A program made the translations under genes and the position numbers. Positions 52,839 to 62,520 of a stretch of DNA of 64,000 nucleotides are shown here, piece after piece; within the stretch, counting starts at the first letter, position 1; each line of letters opens with the position of its first letter. The notes under the pieces are model-generated. The model was given only the letters and a program-made list of their open reading frames with translations. It made no database searches and was not told the origin of the DNA. This stretch comes from Nocardioides marmoriginsengisoli (lineage in GTDB: Bacteria; Actinomycetota; Actinomycetes; Propionibacteriales; Nocardioidaceae): the NCBI RefSeq assembly GCF_003725695.1, contig NZ_RJSE01000007.1:1130963-1194962 (forward strand). The letters are read 5' to 3'.

Positions 52839-54128
52839 ATGTGGGGATTCGAGGCAGAGCCTGAGTTCCAGAGGGAGCTGGACTGGATCGATCAGTTCGT
52901 GCGGACTGAGATCGAGCCGCTCGATCTGCTCATCGAGAACCCTTTCGACCTCAATGATCCGCTGCGCCGTCGGCTGATACCTCCACTCCAGCAGGAGGTG
53001 CGCGAGCGCAAGCTGTGGGCATGCCACCTGGGCAGTCATCTCGGTGGACCCGGCTTTGGCCAGCTCAAGCTGGCCCTGATGAACGAGATCATCGGCCGCA
53101 CCCACTGCGGGCCAACGGTCTTCGGTAGTCAGGCGCCGGACTCTGGCAATGCCGAGATCCTCGCGCACTACGGCACTGCGGACCTCAAGGACCGCTACCT
53201 GGGGCCACTGATCGAGAACGAGATCGTCTCCTGCTTCTCGATGACCGAGCCGCAGGGAGGATCGGACCCGACGACTTTCACCACCTCGGCGGAGCTTGAC
53301 GGGGACAGCTGGGTCATCAACGGGGAGAAGTGGTTCTCCTCCCATGCAAGCTTTGCCTCGTTCCTGATCGTGATGGCGGTCACGGATGCGGACGCGCCCC
53401 CGCACGGCCGCCTTTCGGCGTTCGTTGTTCCTGCTGACACCCCAGGCATCGAGATCGTCCGCGACATCGACCTCTACGGTCACTCGCCGGGACAGGGCAC
53501 GCAGTCCTACGTCCGGTACACGAACGCGCGAATTCCGCTCGACCACCTGCTGGGTGAGCGCGGCGGCGGATTCGCGGTTGCTCAGACCCGGTTGGGTGGA
53601 GGGCGCATTCACCACGCAATGCGAACCGCAGGGCTCGCTGGCCGCGCCCTCGAGATGATGTGTGAGCGAGCTGCGTCCCGGTCGATCCAAGGCGAGCCGT
53701 TGGCGCGCAAGCAACTGGTTCAGGAGATGATCGCGGACTCCTGGATCGAACTCGAGCAGTTCAAGCTGCTCGTCCTGCGAACAGCGTGGCGGATCGACCA
53801 GTACAACGACTACCGCCGCGTGCGCCATGACATCGCCGCAGTCAAGGCCGCCACTCCGGGCGTGCTCAATCGAATCGCGTCGCGCGCATTGCAGGTCCAC
53901 GGTTCACTTGGCGTGACGTCTGAGATGCCGTTCGGCCGATGGGTCATGGAGTCCTTCCACATGGCGATCGCCGACGGAGCGACCGAGGTGCACAAGCTGA
54001 ACCTGGCCAAGGGACTGTTGCGGGATGTTCCAGTGCACGACGCCCTGTTCCCCAGTCAACACATCCCGACTCAGCTTCAGGCTGCGCGCGAGCGGTTCGA
54101 GCTGGACAAAGCGAGCGGTGACTCGTGA
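52839..54128 (+). CDS. Acyl-CoA dehydrogenase
   Basis: A flavin acyl-CoA dehydrogenase of 429 residues with the FAD-site segment CFSMTEPQGGSDPT, the C-terminal FAD-contact helices and ATEVHKLNLAKGLLR at the end. It resembles the ACAD10/11-like subgroup in length and sequence. ATG at 52839 has GAGAGG upstream. It should introduce the 2,3-double bond before the enoyl-CoA hydratase. Confidence 0.92.
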   Translation: MWGFEAEPEFQRELDWIDQFVRTEIEPLDLLIENPFDLNDPLRRRLIPPLQQEVRERKLWACHLGSHLGGPGFGQLKLALMNEIIGRTHCGPTVFGSQAPDSGNAEILAHYGTADLKDRYLGPLIENEIVSCFSMTEPQGGSDPTTFTTSAELDGDSWVINGEKWFSSHASFASFLIVMAVTDADAPPHGRLSAFVVPADTPGIEIVRDIDLYGHSPGQGTQSYVRYTNARIPLDHLLGERGGGFAVAQTRLGGGRIHHAMRTAGLAGRALEMMCERAASRSIQGEPLARKQLVQEMIADSWIELEQFKLLVLRTAWRIDQYNDYRRVRHDIAAVKAATPGVLNRIASRALQVHGSLGVTSEMPFGRWVMESFHMAIADGATEVHKLNLAKGLLRDVPVHDALFPSQHIPTQLQAARERFELDKASGDS

Positions 54129-54153
54129 CAAAGAATCTAACAAGCGTTAGTAT
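54125..54153 (+). promoter_or_regulatory. Promoter and perfect operator of the ligase/enoyl-CoA hydratase operon
   Basis: CTAAC (54137-54141), AAGC, GTTAG (54146-54150) is a perfect palindrome. GTGACA (54125-54130) and TAGTAT (54148-54153) are spaced 17 bases apart, so the operator sits between and over the promoter boxes. Confidence 0.78.
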
Positions 54154-54189
54154 CCAAGTCACTGGTGAACTTCCCTGGAGGTTTTGAAC

Positions 54190-55773
54190 GTGTACGAGCG
54201 CTCGTTGCCCGAGGTCCTTCTTGCTCACGCGGAGGAGAACCCGGATCGTCCATTTCTCGAGGACGTCGAGGGGTACTCGGCCAGCTATGGCCAGGTGCTC
54301 GAGAACAGCCTGAGGTGGGCGGACGCGTGGAGGCGCTGCGAGATCGGCCACGGCGACAGGGTTGCGGTGTTCGTTCCACCGTCGCCGCAGTACATCGAGT
54401 GCTGGATCGGCCTCACCTGGCTCGGTGCGATCGAGGTCGGCATCAACCCGGACTACCGAGGCGACATGTTGGCGAGCGTGTTGAGTGACTGCGGCGCCAA
54501 GGCGGTGCTGGTCCACGTCGACTACCTGGACCGCCTGTCGGAGGTACTCGACCGCGTGCCGTCGCTCGAGACCATCGTCGTCTCGGGGGGGCCGATGTCG
54601 GAGACCGTGCTGCCCTGCGAACAGATCTCCTTCGACGCCTTCTGGGATCGAGCGGAGGTCATGTCTCCGCCAGCGCTGCCGAACCCGTGGGACATCGCCA
54701 CGATCTGCTACACCTCTGGGACAACCGGACCCTCCAAGGGCGTTCGCCTCCCGTGGGGCCAGGTCCAGCATCTTGCGAGCGTGAACTTCGAGGGACTCCT
54801 CACCGGCGAGGACGCGTTCTACCTTCCGCTGCCGCTGTTCCACATCGGGGGGAAGGTCTTCCCTCTCCTGATGGCGGAGAGGGGCGGGCGCCTGGTCGTA
54901 CGCGAGCGTTTCAGTGCCACGGCGTTCTGGTCAGACATCAGGAAAACCCGCTCGACGTTCACGGTCCTGGTCGGAACGATGGCCGGCCTGTTGCTCAAGC
55001 AACCGGAGCTCCCCGAGGACTCTGACAATCCGTTGTGGCTGTTGTGGGCCGTGCCCGTTCCGGACCGCATCGAGGAGTTCCAGAAGCGGTTCGGGATTCC
55101 GCGGGTGATGACGTCCTACACGCAGACCGAGATGTGCGCTGCGCTGCGCAACCAGCACGTCAACGAGTCGAATAGGACCTCTGCCGGCCAGATCGTCCCC
55201 GGTGTGGAGCTTGCCATCGTCGACGAGCACGACCTACCCGTGCCCGATGGCGAGATCGGCCAGCTCCTGATCAGGACCCGCGAACCCTGGCGCCTGAATG
55301 CCGGGTACCACGGGCGTCCGGACGCCACGGCCGAGGCCTGGCAGAACGGGTGGTTCCACACCGGCGATGCATTCCGCCGCGACTCGGATGGTTGGTACTA
55401 CTTCATCGACAGGATGAAGGACTGCGTCCGTCGAGGTGGCGAGAACATCTCGTCGCTCGAGGTCGAGCGCATCGTTGATCAGCACCCGGAGGTCGACACG
55501 GCTGCATGCATCGGCGTTAAGTCCGATCTCGGAGATGAGGACGTCAAGATCTGCGTCCAGCTCACGGCCGGATCCACGCTTTCCGAGCGCGAGCTCCTTG
55601 AATGGCTCGTCGCGCACATGCCCCGATTCATGGTTCCTCGTTACATCGAGATCGTCGCCGAGGTGCCGAAGACTCCGAATCAACGGGTCCAGAAGGCCGA
55701 GTTCCGCAAGACGCCCGTCAACGACCGGACCTGGGACCGCCAGGCCCACGACGTCGATGTCCCTCGGCACTAG
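54190..55773 (+). CDS. AMP-forming acyl-CoA ligase
   Basis: A 527-residue ANL ligase with CYTSGTTGPSKGV, SYTQTEM, TGDAF, and RGGENISSLEVE, ending in NQRVQKAEFR where the catalytic Lys region lies. GTG at 54190 is eight bases after GGAGG; the upstream TTG at 54184 is too close to it. The sequence resembles crotonobetaine/carnitine-CoA-ligase-like enzymes. It is the second ligase of the regulon, so two different acids are probably activated. Confidence 0.9.
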   Translation: MYERSLPEVLLAHAEENPDRPFLEDVEGYSASYGQVLENSLRWADAWRRCEIGHGDRVAVFVPPSPQYIECWIGLTWLGAIEVGINPDYRGDMLASVLSDCGAKAVLVHVDYLDRLSEVLDRVPSLETIVVSGGPMSETVLPCEQISFDAFWDRAEVMSPPALPNPWDIATICYTSGTTGPSKGVRLPWGQVQHLASVNFEGLLTGEDAFYLPLPLFHIGGKVFPLLMAERGGRLVVRERFSATAFWSDIRKTRSTFTVLVGTMAGLLLKQPELPEDSDNPLWLLWAVPVPDRIEEFQKRFGIPRVMTSYTQTEMCAALRNQHVNESNRTSAGQIVPGVELAIVDEHDLPVPDGEIGQLLIRTREPWRLNAGYHGRPDATAEAWQNGWFHTGDAFRRDSDGWYYFIDRMKDCVRRGGENISSLEVERIVDQHPEVDTAACIGVKSDLGDEDVKICVQLTAGSTLSERELLEWLVAHMPRFMVPRYIEIVAEVPKTPNQRVQKAEFRKTPVNDRTWDRQAHDVDVPRH

Positions 55774-55803
55774 CCGAGCGAAGTCTCCGAAAGGCATCTC
55801 AGC

Positions 55804-56611
55804 GTGAATGATGCGAACGCCGCCGTCATCACCGAACTCGATGGCCACGTCCTGATCGTGACGTTGAACCGGCCACAGGCGCACAACGCGGTCAACGGCG
55901 ACGTCGCGCTGGGTCTGGGTACCGCACTGGCAGAGGCGGATACGAATCCCGAGGTGCGGGTCGTGATCCTGACTGGTGCTGGCGAGAAGACCTTCTGCGC
56001 CGGTGCAGATCTGAAGGCAATCGCACGGGGAGAGGAAATGAGCCCCCCCGGGAACCGAAGCCTGGGGCTTTGCCGGCATGGTTCAGCACCCAATCAGCAA
56101 GCCGATCATCGCAGCGGTCAATGGGACTGCCCTGGGCGGCGGGACTGAACTCGTGCTCGCGGCGGACTTGGCGATCGCGGCTGAGCACGCGACCTTCGGC
56201 CTGCCTGAGGTGAAGCGAGGGCTGATCGCCGCGGCCGGTGGCGTGGTGCGCCTGCCCGACCAGATGCCGAGGAAGGTCGCGATGCAGCTGATCCTGACCG
56301 GGGAACCGATCGATGCGGTTGCGGCACTGAGATGGGGATTGATCAACGACGTCGCACCCTCGAGCGAGCTGCTCCCGGCAGCGAAGGACCTGGCCAATCG
56401 GATAGCCGCCAACGCGCCGCTGTCGGTCCAGTACAGCAAGCGCGTCGCTGCCGGCATCGTCGGTGAGCCCGGGAGCTTCGCGATCATTCGGGAGGGCGCC
56501 TCCTGGATGGCGAGCAACTCCGCAATGGTTGCGGTGTTCTCCAGCGAGGACGCGATCGAAGGGCCGAAGGCTTTCGCGGAGAAGCGCCAGCCCATGTGGA
56601 AGGCCCGCTGA
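55804..56611 (+). pseudogene. Enoyl-CoA hydratase with a frameshift at a C7 run
   Basis: The crotonase fold is split. The first frame has LNRPQAHNAVNGDV and GEKTFCAGADLKAIA, then loses homology after EEMSPPG. The second resumes at MVQHPISKPIIAAVNGTALGGGTELVLAADLA, with the oxyanion and Glu regions, and ends KRQPMWKAR. The break is at the seven-C run at 56043-56049: with six C the frame reads SPPGTEAWGFAG and runs through as one protein of about 268 residues. This is a typical homopolymer artefact, or a phase-variable tract. The start GTG is 30 bases after the ligase stop. Confidence 0.85.
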
Positions 56612-56625
56612 CACTCTCGTAACGC

Positions 56626-56647
56626 CCCCGCTCGTTCAGCAGCGGGG
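56626..56647. terminator. Hairpin after the enoyl-CoA hydratase gene
   Basis: CCCCGCT (56626-56632) and AGCGGGG (56641-56647) form a 7-bp stem with an 8-base loop, about 15 bases after the stop codon. There is no T-run, as is common in high-GC bacteria. Confidence 0.5.
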
Positions 56648-56958
56648 TGCATGGCCTTGTCGTCGGACCGGCCCTCCGTCCGGCTGCGCGAGCGACTTGC
56701 GCTGCTCGCCCCATGAAGGCGCGAATCAAACGGACCGCAGATTGTCACTCGGGCCCCGCATCAGGACGACGCCATGGCGGGCTGCCTGGTCCGGTGTGTG
56801 TCGCCAAGACGGGCGACTGCAGCCAGCCCTCTCTCGGGCGTGAATAGGGCGTCGCCGCCACGAAATCTCGACGAATCTTCGCGGACATCTTGTGGCGCGG
56901 CTCACAGCCTGTTAGTTTTTCGAACAGTTGGTAGAAAACGTTCCTTCAGGAGGACTCG
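56648..56958. promoter_or_regulatory. Intergenic region and degenerate operator before the P450 operon
   Basis: No gene is seen in this 310-base gap. CGAAC-AGTT-GGTAG at 56921-56934 is a degenerate copy of the regulon palindrome, followed by TAGAAA as a possible -10. A separate CTGTT...AACAG pair spans 56909-56927. AGGAGG before the ATG at 56959 is a strong ribosome site. Confidence 0.5.
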
Positions 56959-58170
56959 ATGGCAGATAGCTTCTTCAATCCGGGGTTCTTCGATGACGTG
57001 GTCGCGCCGGCCATGCGAGGCGCTGCTCCCCAGCAGGCGTACGTCGACTTCGCCGAGCGTTGCCCCGTGGCGCACAACCCGGATGGTTCTGTCACGATCA
57101 CCCGGTTCGACGATGTTCGATTTCTGAACCAGAGCCGGGATGTGCTCGGGAACGGTGCGGATGGGGCGAAGCTCGGTTCGCAGGGCGCGCGTATCCCCCT
57201 GGACCTCGACGGAGACGAGCACCTCCTGTGGCGCCGTCGCCTGAATCCGTTGTTCACCGCGCAGAAGATGGCGCCGTTGGAGGACCGGGTGCGGGCGCGT
57301 TCAATCGAGCTCCTGGATCACTTCGCGGCGCGCGGAGAAGCCGACGTCTACGCCGAGTGGTGCGCGCCCCTGCCCGCGGCCATGTTCCTCTCGATCCTCG
57401 GACTTCCCCAGGAGGATCTGGGCCAGTTCGTCGAGTTCGTCGACATGCAGCTGCACCCGAACGCTGATCTCACTATGGAAGAGAACCTCGCCCGAATGGG
57501 CGAAGGGGCAGCGAAGTGCCGGGAGTACCTCGACGGTGTCTTGGACGACCGCATGAAGGCGGCGCCGAGCGACGACATCCTGAGCTGGCTGGTGAACTAC
57601 CGGGACGCTGACGGGACGGCCATCCAGCGCGAGGAGCTGCACTCGATCCTGTACCTGTTCATCCTCGCCGGTCTGGATACAACCTCGCTCATGCTGGGCA
57701 ACTCGCTGGCGTACCTGGCTCAGCACCCTGATCAGCGACGGAAGCTGGTCGAGAACCCCGAGATGTGGCCTCGAGCGATCGAGGAACTGCTTCGTTTCGA
57801 CTCCTCGGTTCCGCTCGCCGTGCGAACCCCGATTGCCGACATCACGCTGCCGTCCGGAACGACGATCAAGTCGGGGACCCTCGTCAATGTCTCCTGGGCT
57901 GCCGCCAACCTCGATCCCGAGGTCTTCGTCGACCCGCTGACGGTCGACTTCGACCGCCATCCGAACGCTCACATCGCCTTCGCATCCGGCTTCCACCGGT
58001 GCCTCGGGTCGCACCTCGCGCGTCTCGAACTCCGCATCGCGCTGGAGGAATTCCACCGCCGAATCCCGGACTACGAACTTGCGCCTGACGCGGAGTTGGT
58101 CTTCAGCCACTTCCCGCGTGGGCCGCGCGATCTGCACCTGACCTGGAACGTTTTGGAGGAGACGAAGTGA
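56959..58170 (+). CDS. Cytochrome P450
   Basis: A 403-residue class I P450 with I-helix LAGLDTTS, ExxR as EELLR, and heme loop FASGFHRCLG with Cys348. AGGAGG precedes the ATG. It is first in an operon with ALDH, ADH, ferredoxin and an ABC importer, so it probably hydroxylates the imported compound as the first catabolic step. No ferredoxin reductase is encoded nearby; the one at 18507 or a housekeeping reductase must supply electrons. Confidence 0.95.
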   Translation: MADSFFNPGFFDDVVAPAMRGAAPQQAYVDFAERCPVAHNPDGSVTITRFDDVRFLNQSRDVLGNGADGAKLGSQGARIPLDLDGDEHLLWRRRLNPLFTAQKMAPLEDRVRARSIELLDHFAARGEADVYAEWCAPLPAAMFLSILGLPQEDLGQFVEFVDMQLHPNADLTMEENLARMGEGAAKCREYLDGVLDDRMKAAPSDDILSWLVNYRDADGTAIQREELHSILYLFILAGLDTTSLMLGNSLAYLAQHPDQRRKLVENPEMWPRAIEELLRFDSSVPLAVRTPIADITLPSGTTIKSGTLVNVSWAAANLDPEVFVDPLTVDFDRHPNAHIAFASGFHRCLGSHLARLELRIALEEFHRRIPDYELAPDAELVFSHFPRGPRDLHLTWNVLEETK

Positions 58171-59579
58171 CCACCACGCAAATCATCGGCGGCGACGCGG
58201 TCGCCAGCGACAACAGTTACGCGGTCATCGATCCCGTCACCGGCGCTGAGTTTGCGCGCGCTCCCGAATGCTCCCTCGAGCAGCTCGACTCGGCCATGGA
58301 GTCGGCGCACCAGGCTCAGCACGCCTGGGCGAAGGACGAGGACGGACGTCGAGAAGCGATGCGACGCTTCGCTGACGCCATCGATGCCCGTGCCGAGGAA
58401 CTCACCTCGACTCTTGTCCGTGAGACGGGTAAGCCTCATGCCCTTGCGGCGACGGAGCCAGGTACGTGCTCGGCGTGGTTGCGCTACTACGCCGATGTTG
58501 ACATCCCTCGCGAACGGATGCGTGAGGATGCCGACGGCGGTCGTGTGGACGTGATTCACCGTCCCCTCGGTGTCGTCGCAGCCATCACGCCCTGGAATTT
58601 CCCGCTGGTCCTGGGGATGTGGAAGATCGCTCCCGCAGTGCGTGCTGGTAATGCTGTGGTCCTGAAGCCGTCGCCCTACACCCCGCTGTCCACGCTCCTT
58701 CTGGGCGAGATCGCCGCGGAAGTCCTGCCTCCTGGAATCCTGAACGTGGTCAGCGGGGGTGACGACCTCGGGCGCGCCATGACCGCACATCCCCGCCCAC
58801 GCAAGGTCACCTTCACAGGGTCGATCGCCGGTGGAAAGAACGTCGCCGTGAGCGCTGCCGCTGACCTGAAGCGCTACACCCTGGAGCTCGGCGGAAATGA
58901 CGCGGCAATCGTCCTTGACGACGCCGACCTCGCCGCTTCTGCGGCCGGCATCGTCGGAACTGCCTTTCTCAATTCCGGCCAGGCATGTGCCCTCCCGAAG
59001 CGCGTGTTCGTGCCCCGCAACAGGTACGACGACGCCGTCGCTGCGTTCGCGGAGGTGGCGCAGGCCATGGCGTTCGGCATGTCGACCTCGGATGACCGAA
59101 CGTTCGGCCCGCTCTCGACCGGTCCACAGTTCACCCGCGTCAAGTCGCTCCTGGCAGAGGCGCTCGATCGAGGTGCACTGCCCGCTGTTGGCGGAATCGA
59201 GCGCGCTGACCTCGGTGGCTATTTCGTGGAGCCGACCCTGCTCACGAACGTCGACGACACCTTCGCGATCGTGCAGGAGGAGCAGTTCGGCCCGGTTCTG
59301 CCGGTGCTCGCCTACGACACCCTCGACGAGGCGATCGACCGGGCGAACAACACGATGTACGGGCTCGCCGGCTCAGTCTGGGGAGCGGATGTGGAGCGTG
59401 CCGCGGATGTCGCGGAGCGAGTCGAGGCAGGCGCGGTGTGGGTCAACGGTCACGCAGCGCTCGCGATGACGGTTCCCTTCGGCGGAATGAAGTGGAGTGG
59501 TGTCGGGGTGGAGAACGGCGTTGGGGGACTTCTCGAGTACACCGACGCGCAATCGATCTACTTCCCCGCCACCGCCTGA
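58167..59579 (+). CDS. Aldehyde dehydrogenase
   Basis: A 470-residue ALDH: TPWNFPLVLGMWKIAPA, Glu in LELGGNDAAIV, catalytic Cys in NSGQACALPKRV, and the C-terminal VPFGGMKWSGVG. GTG overlaps the P450 stop. It should oxidise the aldehyde formed by P450 and ADH to a carboxylic acid for CoA activation. Confidence 0.93.
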   Translation: MTTTQIIGGDAVASDNSYAVIDPVTGAEFARAPECSLEQLDSAMESAHQAQHAWAKDEDGRREAMRRFADAIDARAEELTSTLVRETGKPHALAATEPGTCSAWLRYYADVDIPRERMREDADGGRVDVIHRPLGVVAAITPWNFPLVLGMWKIAPAVRAGNAVVLKPSPYTPLSTLLLGEIAAEVLPPGILNVVSGGDDLGRAMTAHPRPRKVTFTGSIAGGKNVAVSAAADLKRYTLELGGNDAAIVLDDADLAASAAGIVGTAFLNSGQACALPKRVFVPRNRYDDAVAAFAEVAQAMAFGMSTSDDRTFGPLSTGPQFTRVKSLLAEALDRGALPAVGGIERADLGGYFVEPTLLTNVDDTFAIVQEEQFGPVLPVLAYDTLDEAIDRANNTMYGLAGSVWGADVERAADVAERVEAGAVWVNGHAALAMTVPFGGMKWSGVGVENGVGGLLEYTDAQSIYFPATA

Positions 59580-59627
59580 CCCAACAGCAAGACCCACTGA
59601 TCTTTTTCATACGCGAAAGGAAACGCA

Positions 59628-60704
59628 ATGCGCGCCGCCGTACTTCATGAGCACAACGCCCCGCTCATCATCGAGGAGCTCGAACTCCTTCCCCTCGCAG
59701 CAGACGAGATTCGTGTCGAGGTCACGGCAAGCGGGGTGTGTCACTCGGACGTGATGGTCGCTTCGGGCGGTGTTCCGTTCCCGCTGCCCTTGATCCTGGG
59801 CCACGAGGGCGCCGGTCGAGTGCTCGAAGTCGGCGCGGGAGTCGTGGATCTGCGGCCCGGGGACCACGTCGTGGCTGCATTCACGCCGGTGTGCGGACGA
59901 TGCTTCTTCTGCGTCCGCGGACAGACCAACCTGTGCACATTCGGGCAGGAGCTCGGGATGGTTCCGAAGGGCGTGCTCGCCGATGGGCGTGAGGTCGCGG
60001 CGCTCACCAATCTCGGTACGTTTGCTGACGTGCTGACTGCTCATCGCAGCAGCCTGGTGAAGGTCGAGACCGATCTCCCCGACGAGCAGTTGGCGCTCCT
60101 CGGTTGTGGCGTCACCACGGGAGTCGGAGCGGCCCTCAACACAGCGAACGTGACCGCCGGCTCGACGGTCGTCGTGATCGGTTGCGGCGGCGTCGGTCTG
60201 TCGGTGATCCAGGGCGCTCGCATTGCTGGAGCTGCGCGCATCTTCGCGGTCGATCCGGTCGAGATGAAGCGCAAGTCCGCGCTCGACTTCGGGGCAACCG
60301 ACGTGATTGACCCCACCACCGAGGACGTCATCGATGTGGTGAAGACAGCCACGCGTGGACTCGGCGCTGACTTCACGTTCGAGGTGGTCGGGCGTGCGGA
60401 GACCCTCGTCCAGGCCTTCGATGCTGCGCGCCCCGGTGGCGACGTGGTTCTCGTCGGATTCGCTCCGGTGGGCGCGCAGGTCTCGCTGCCGATCCTGCAG
60501 ATGATGGTGGAAGAGAAGTCGGTGCGCGGGTCCAACTTCGGTAGCGCGCAGTTCCTTCGGGACCTGCCGCGACTGATTGCGCTGGTCGAGGGTGGCCGGC
60601 TCGACGTGGACTCAATGATCTCTCGCCGGATTCGTCTCGATGAGGTCAACGACGCGTTCCGAGCGATGGACGCCGGCGAGGTCATTCGAAGCGTGATCGT
60701 CTAG
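59628..60704 (+). CDS. Zinc-dependent alcohol dehydrogenase
   Basis: A 358-residue medium-chain alcohol dehydrogenase with catalytic zinc ligands in GVCHSD and GHEGAG, structural zinc CGRCFFCVRGQTNLC and coenzyme motif VIGCGGVGLSVI. GAAAGGA precedes the ATG. It links the P450 and ALDH steps in the same operon, mirroring the earlier P450 cluster. Confidence 0.93.
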   Translation: MRAAVLHEHNAPLIIEELELLPLAADEIRVEVTASGVCHSDVMVASGGVPFPLPLILGHEGAGRVLEVGAGVVDLRPGDHVVAAFTPVCGRCFFCVRGQTNLCTFGQELGMVPKGVLADGREVAALTNLGTFADVLTAHRSSLVKVETDLPDEQLALLGCGVTTGVGAALNTANVTAGSTVVVIGCGGVGLSVIQGARIAGAARIFAVDPVEMKRKSALDFGATDVIDPTTEDVIDVVKTATRGLGADFTFEVVGRAETLVQAFDAARPGGDVVLVGFAPVGAQVSLPILQMMVEEKSVRGSNFGSAQFLRDLPRLIALVEGGRLDVDSMISRRIRLDEVNDAFRAMDAGEVIRSVIV

Positions 60705-60754
60705 GGCGTCTCGCCTCACTTCCCCGTAGTGGGCACATTCAGAGGAGATCGACA

Positions 60755-60946
60755 ATGAAACTCGCCATCAACGACCGATGCAGTGGACACGGGCGCTGTT
60801 ACGCGCTCGCGCCCAACCTCATCGCAGCCAATGAGTACGGCGAGGCCGAGATCATCGACTCCGGTGAGGTGCCGCCGGACCAGGAGAGCCAGGCAACGGA
60901 AGCGTTGCACGGATGTCCGGAGAGTGCTGTGGAGCTGCTGTCATGA
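60755..60946 (+). CDS. 3Fe-4S type ferredoxin
   Basis: A 63-residue ferredoxin with Cys in DRCSGHGRC and HGCPESAVELL, the usual P450-partner pattern. AGGAGA lies before the ATG. It overlaps the ABC ATPase start by four bases and should reduce the P450 at 56959-58170. Confidence 0.92.
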   Translation: MKLAINDRCSGHGRCYALAPNLIAANEYGEAEIIDSGEVPPDQESQATEALHGCPESAVELLS

Positions 60947-62520
60947 CTGCGCTGAACGCCTCGCCGGTTCCCTCGGAGTGCCTGGGCGAAGTCGTGCTGG
61001 AGGTTACCGGACTGAGCAAGAGCTTCGTCGGGAACGCCGTGCTGCAGAGCCTCAACCTGGAGTTGCGCAGGGGAGAGGTGCACGCCCTACTGGGGGAGAA
61101 CGGGTCGGGGAAGTCGACCTTCATCAAGATCCTCTCCGGGTTTCACGAGCCAGACCCCGGCGGCCTCGTCAAGATTGCCGGCTCGGACGTCCCGTTCGGC
61201 GACGCCGAGGAATCGGAGCGATCCGGATTCCGGTTCGTCCACCAGGACCTCGGGCTGATCGAGTCGATGAAGGTCGTCGACAACCTCTACCTCAACCGCG
61301 AGTTCAGCACGCGATTCGGAACGCTAGATCTCAAGGCGACTCGACAGCGAGCGCGGGATGACCTGGCTCGAATGGGTCTGGAACGCATCAGTCCTGATGC
61401 GACTGTTCGGGATCTGGCGCCAGCGGACCGAAGCGGAGTCGCGATCACCCGTGCGCTGCGTGCCGGATCGGCCCATCCGGTCAACGTCGTGGTCTTCGAC
61501 GAGCCGACAGCGACCCTTCCTGATGCGGACGTCCAACTCCTGCTCCAGACCATCAGACGTGTCGCATCGTCCGGCGTCGCGGTCCTGTACGTCACGCACC
61601 GCCTCGACGAGGTGTTCGAGATTGCTGACAACGTCACCATCCTGCGCAACGGTCGCAAGGTTGCGTCGCGGCCGGTGCTGGGGCTGACCCGCCGTGACAT
61701 CGTCAAGTTCCTGGTCGGTGACGAGTTCGAGGAGGCAAGGGCGGAGTCCGACGCGATCGAAGAACGTGAGGCTGGAGAGGCCATCCTCGAGGTTGCTGGG
61801 CTGGGCAGCGAGAGTCACCTCGATGTGTCGTTCGGCGTGCGAAGCGGCGAAATCGTGGGCGTTGCGGGCATCGCTGGGTCTGGACGTGAGTCGATCCTGG
61901 GGTGCCTCTTCGGTGCCACCCGCCGCGCGCACGGCGACGTGCTGGTGAAGGGGCGTCCCGTCAAGGCGGGGTCGCCGGGTGACTCGCTCGCGCGCGGCGT
62001 CGCCTACCTTCCGCCGGACCGGAAGGCCAGGGGTGCTGTCGTCTCCTTGAGCGCACGCGAGAACCTCGCGCTCGGCGATCCCATGCGCCACTGGCGGTTC
62101 CCGCGGATCCGACGCAGCAAAGAGCGCGATGACGCGCGGGCATGGTTCAAGGAGTTCGGGGTGCGGCCGCCTGACGCGCTCGAATCGGCGTTCGGCACGT
62201 TCAGCGGCGGCAACCAGCAGCTCATCCTGCTGGCGAAGTGGCTACGTACCGATCCGGCCCTCCTGCTCCTTGACGAACCAACTCAGGGCGTGGACGTCGG
62301 CGCCAAAGCCAGACTCCATCACCATCTGGTCGATGCGGCAGGCGCCGGAGCCGCTGTCGTTGTCGCGTCCTCAGACGCAGACGAGCTCGCAGCTCTCTGT
62401 CACCGCGTGTTGATCTTTTCCGGGGGCCGCATCGTGGCGACGCTCGAAGGTGCGGACATCACGCCGCGAAACATCTCAATCCACTCTCTCGGGTCTGCCA
62501 CGGAGGACACGAACTCATGA
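60943..62520 (+). CDS. CUT2-type ABC importer ATP-binding protein
   Basis: A 525-residue duplicated ABC ATPase of the RbsA/MglA type. The first domain has Walker A GENGSGKST and Walker B VVFDEPTA but a degenerate signature (DLAPADRSGVAITRAL). The second has a degenerate Walker A (GIAGSGRES) with a normal signature FSGGNQQLILLAKW and LLLDEPTQGVD. This split is normal for the family. Being coupled to ferredoxin and permease genes places uptake within the P450 operon. Confidence 0.93.
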   Translation: MTALNASPVPSECLGEVVLEVTGLSKSFVGNAVLQSLNLELRRGEVHALLGENGSGKSTFIKILSGFHEPDPGGLVKIAGSDVPFGDAEESERSGFRFVHQDLGLIESMKVVDNLYLNREFSTRFGTLDLKATRQRARDDLARMGLERISPDATVRDLAPADRSGVAITRALRAGSAHPVNVVVFDEPTATLPDADVQLLLQTIRRVASSGVAVLYVTHRLDEVFEIADNVTILRNGRKVASRPVLGLTRRDIVKFLVGDEFEEARAESDAIEEREAGEAILEVAGLGSESHLDVSFGVRSGEIVGVAGIAGSGRESILGCLFGATRRAHGDVLVKGRPVKAGSPGDSLARGVAYLPPDRKARGAVVSLSARENLALGDPMRHWRFPRIRRSKERDDARAWFKEFGVRPPDALESAFGTFSGGNQQLILLAKWLRTDPALLLLDEPTQGVDVGAKARLHHHLVDAAGAGAAVVVASSDADELAALCHRVLIFSGGRIVATLEGADITPRNISIHSLGSATEDTNS

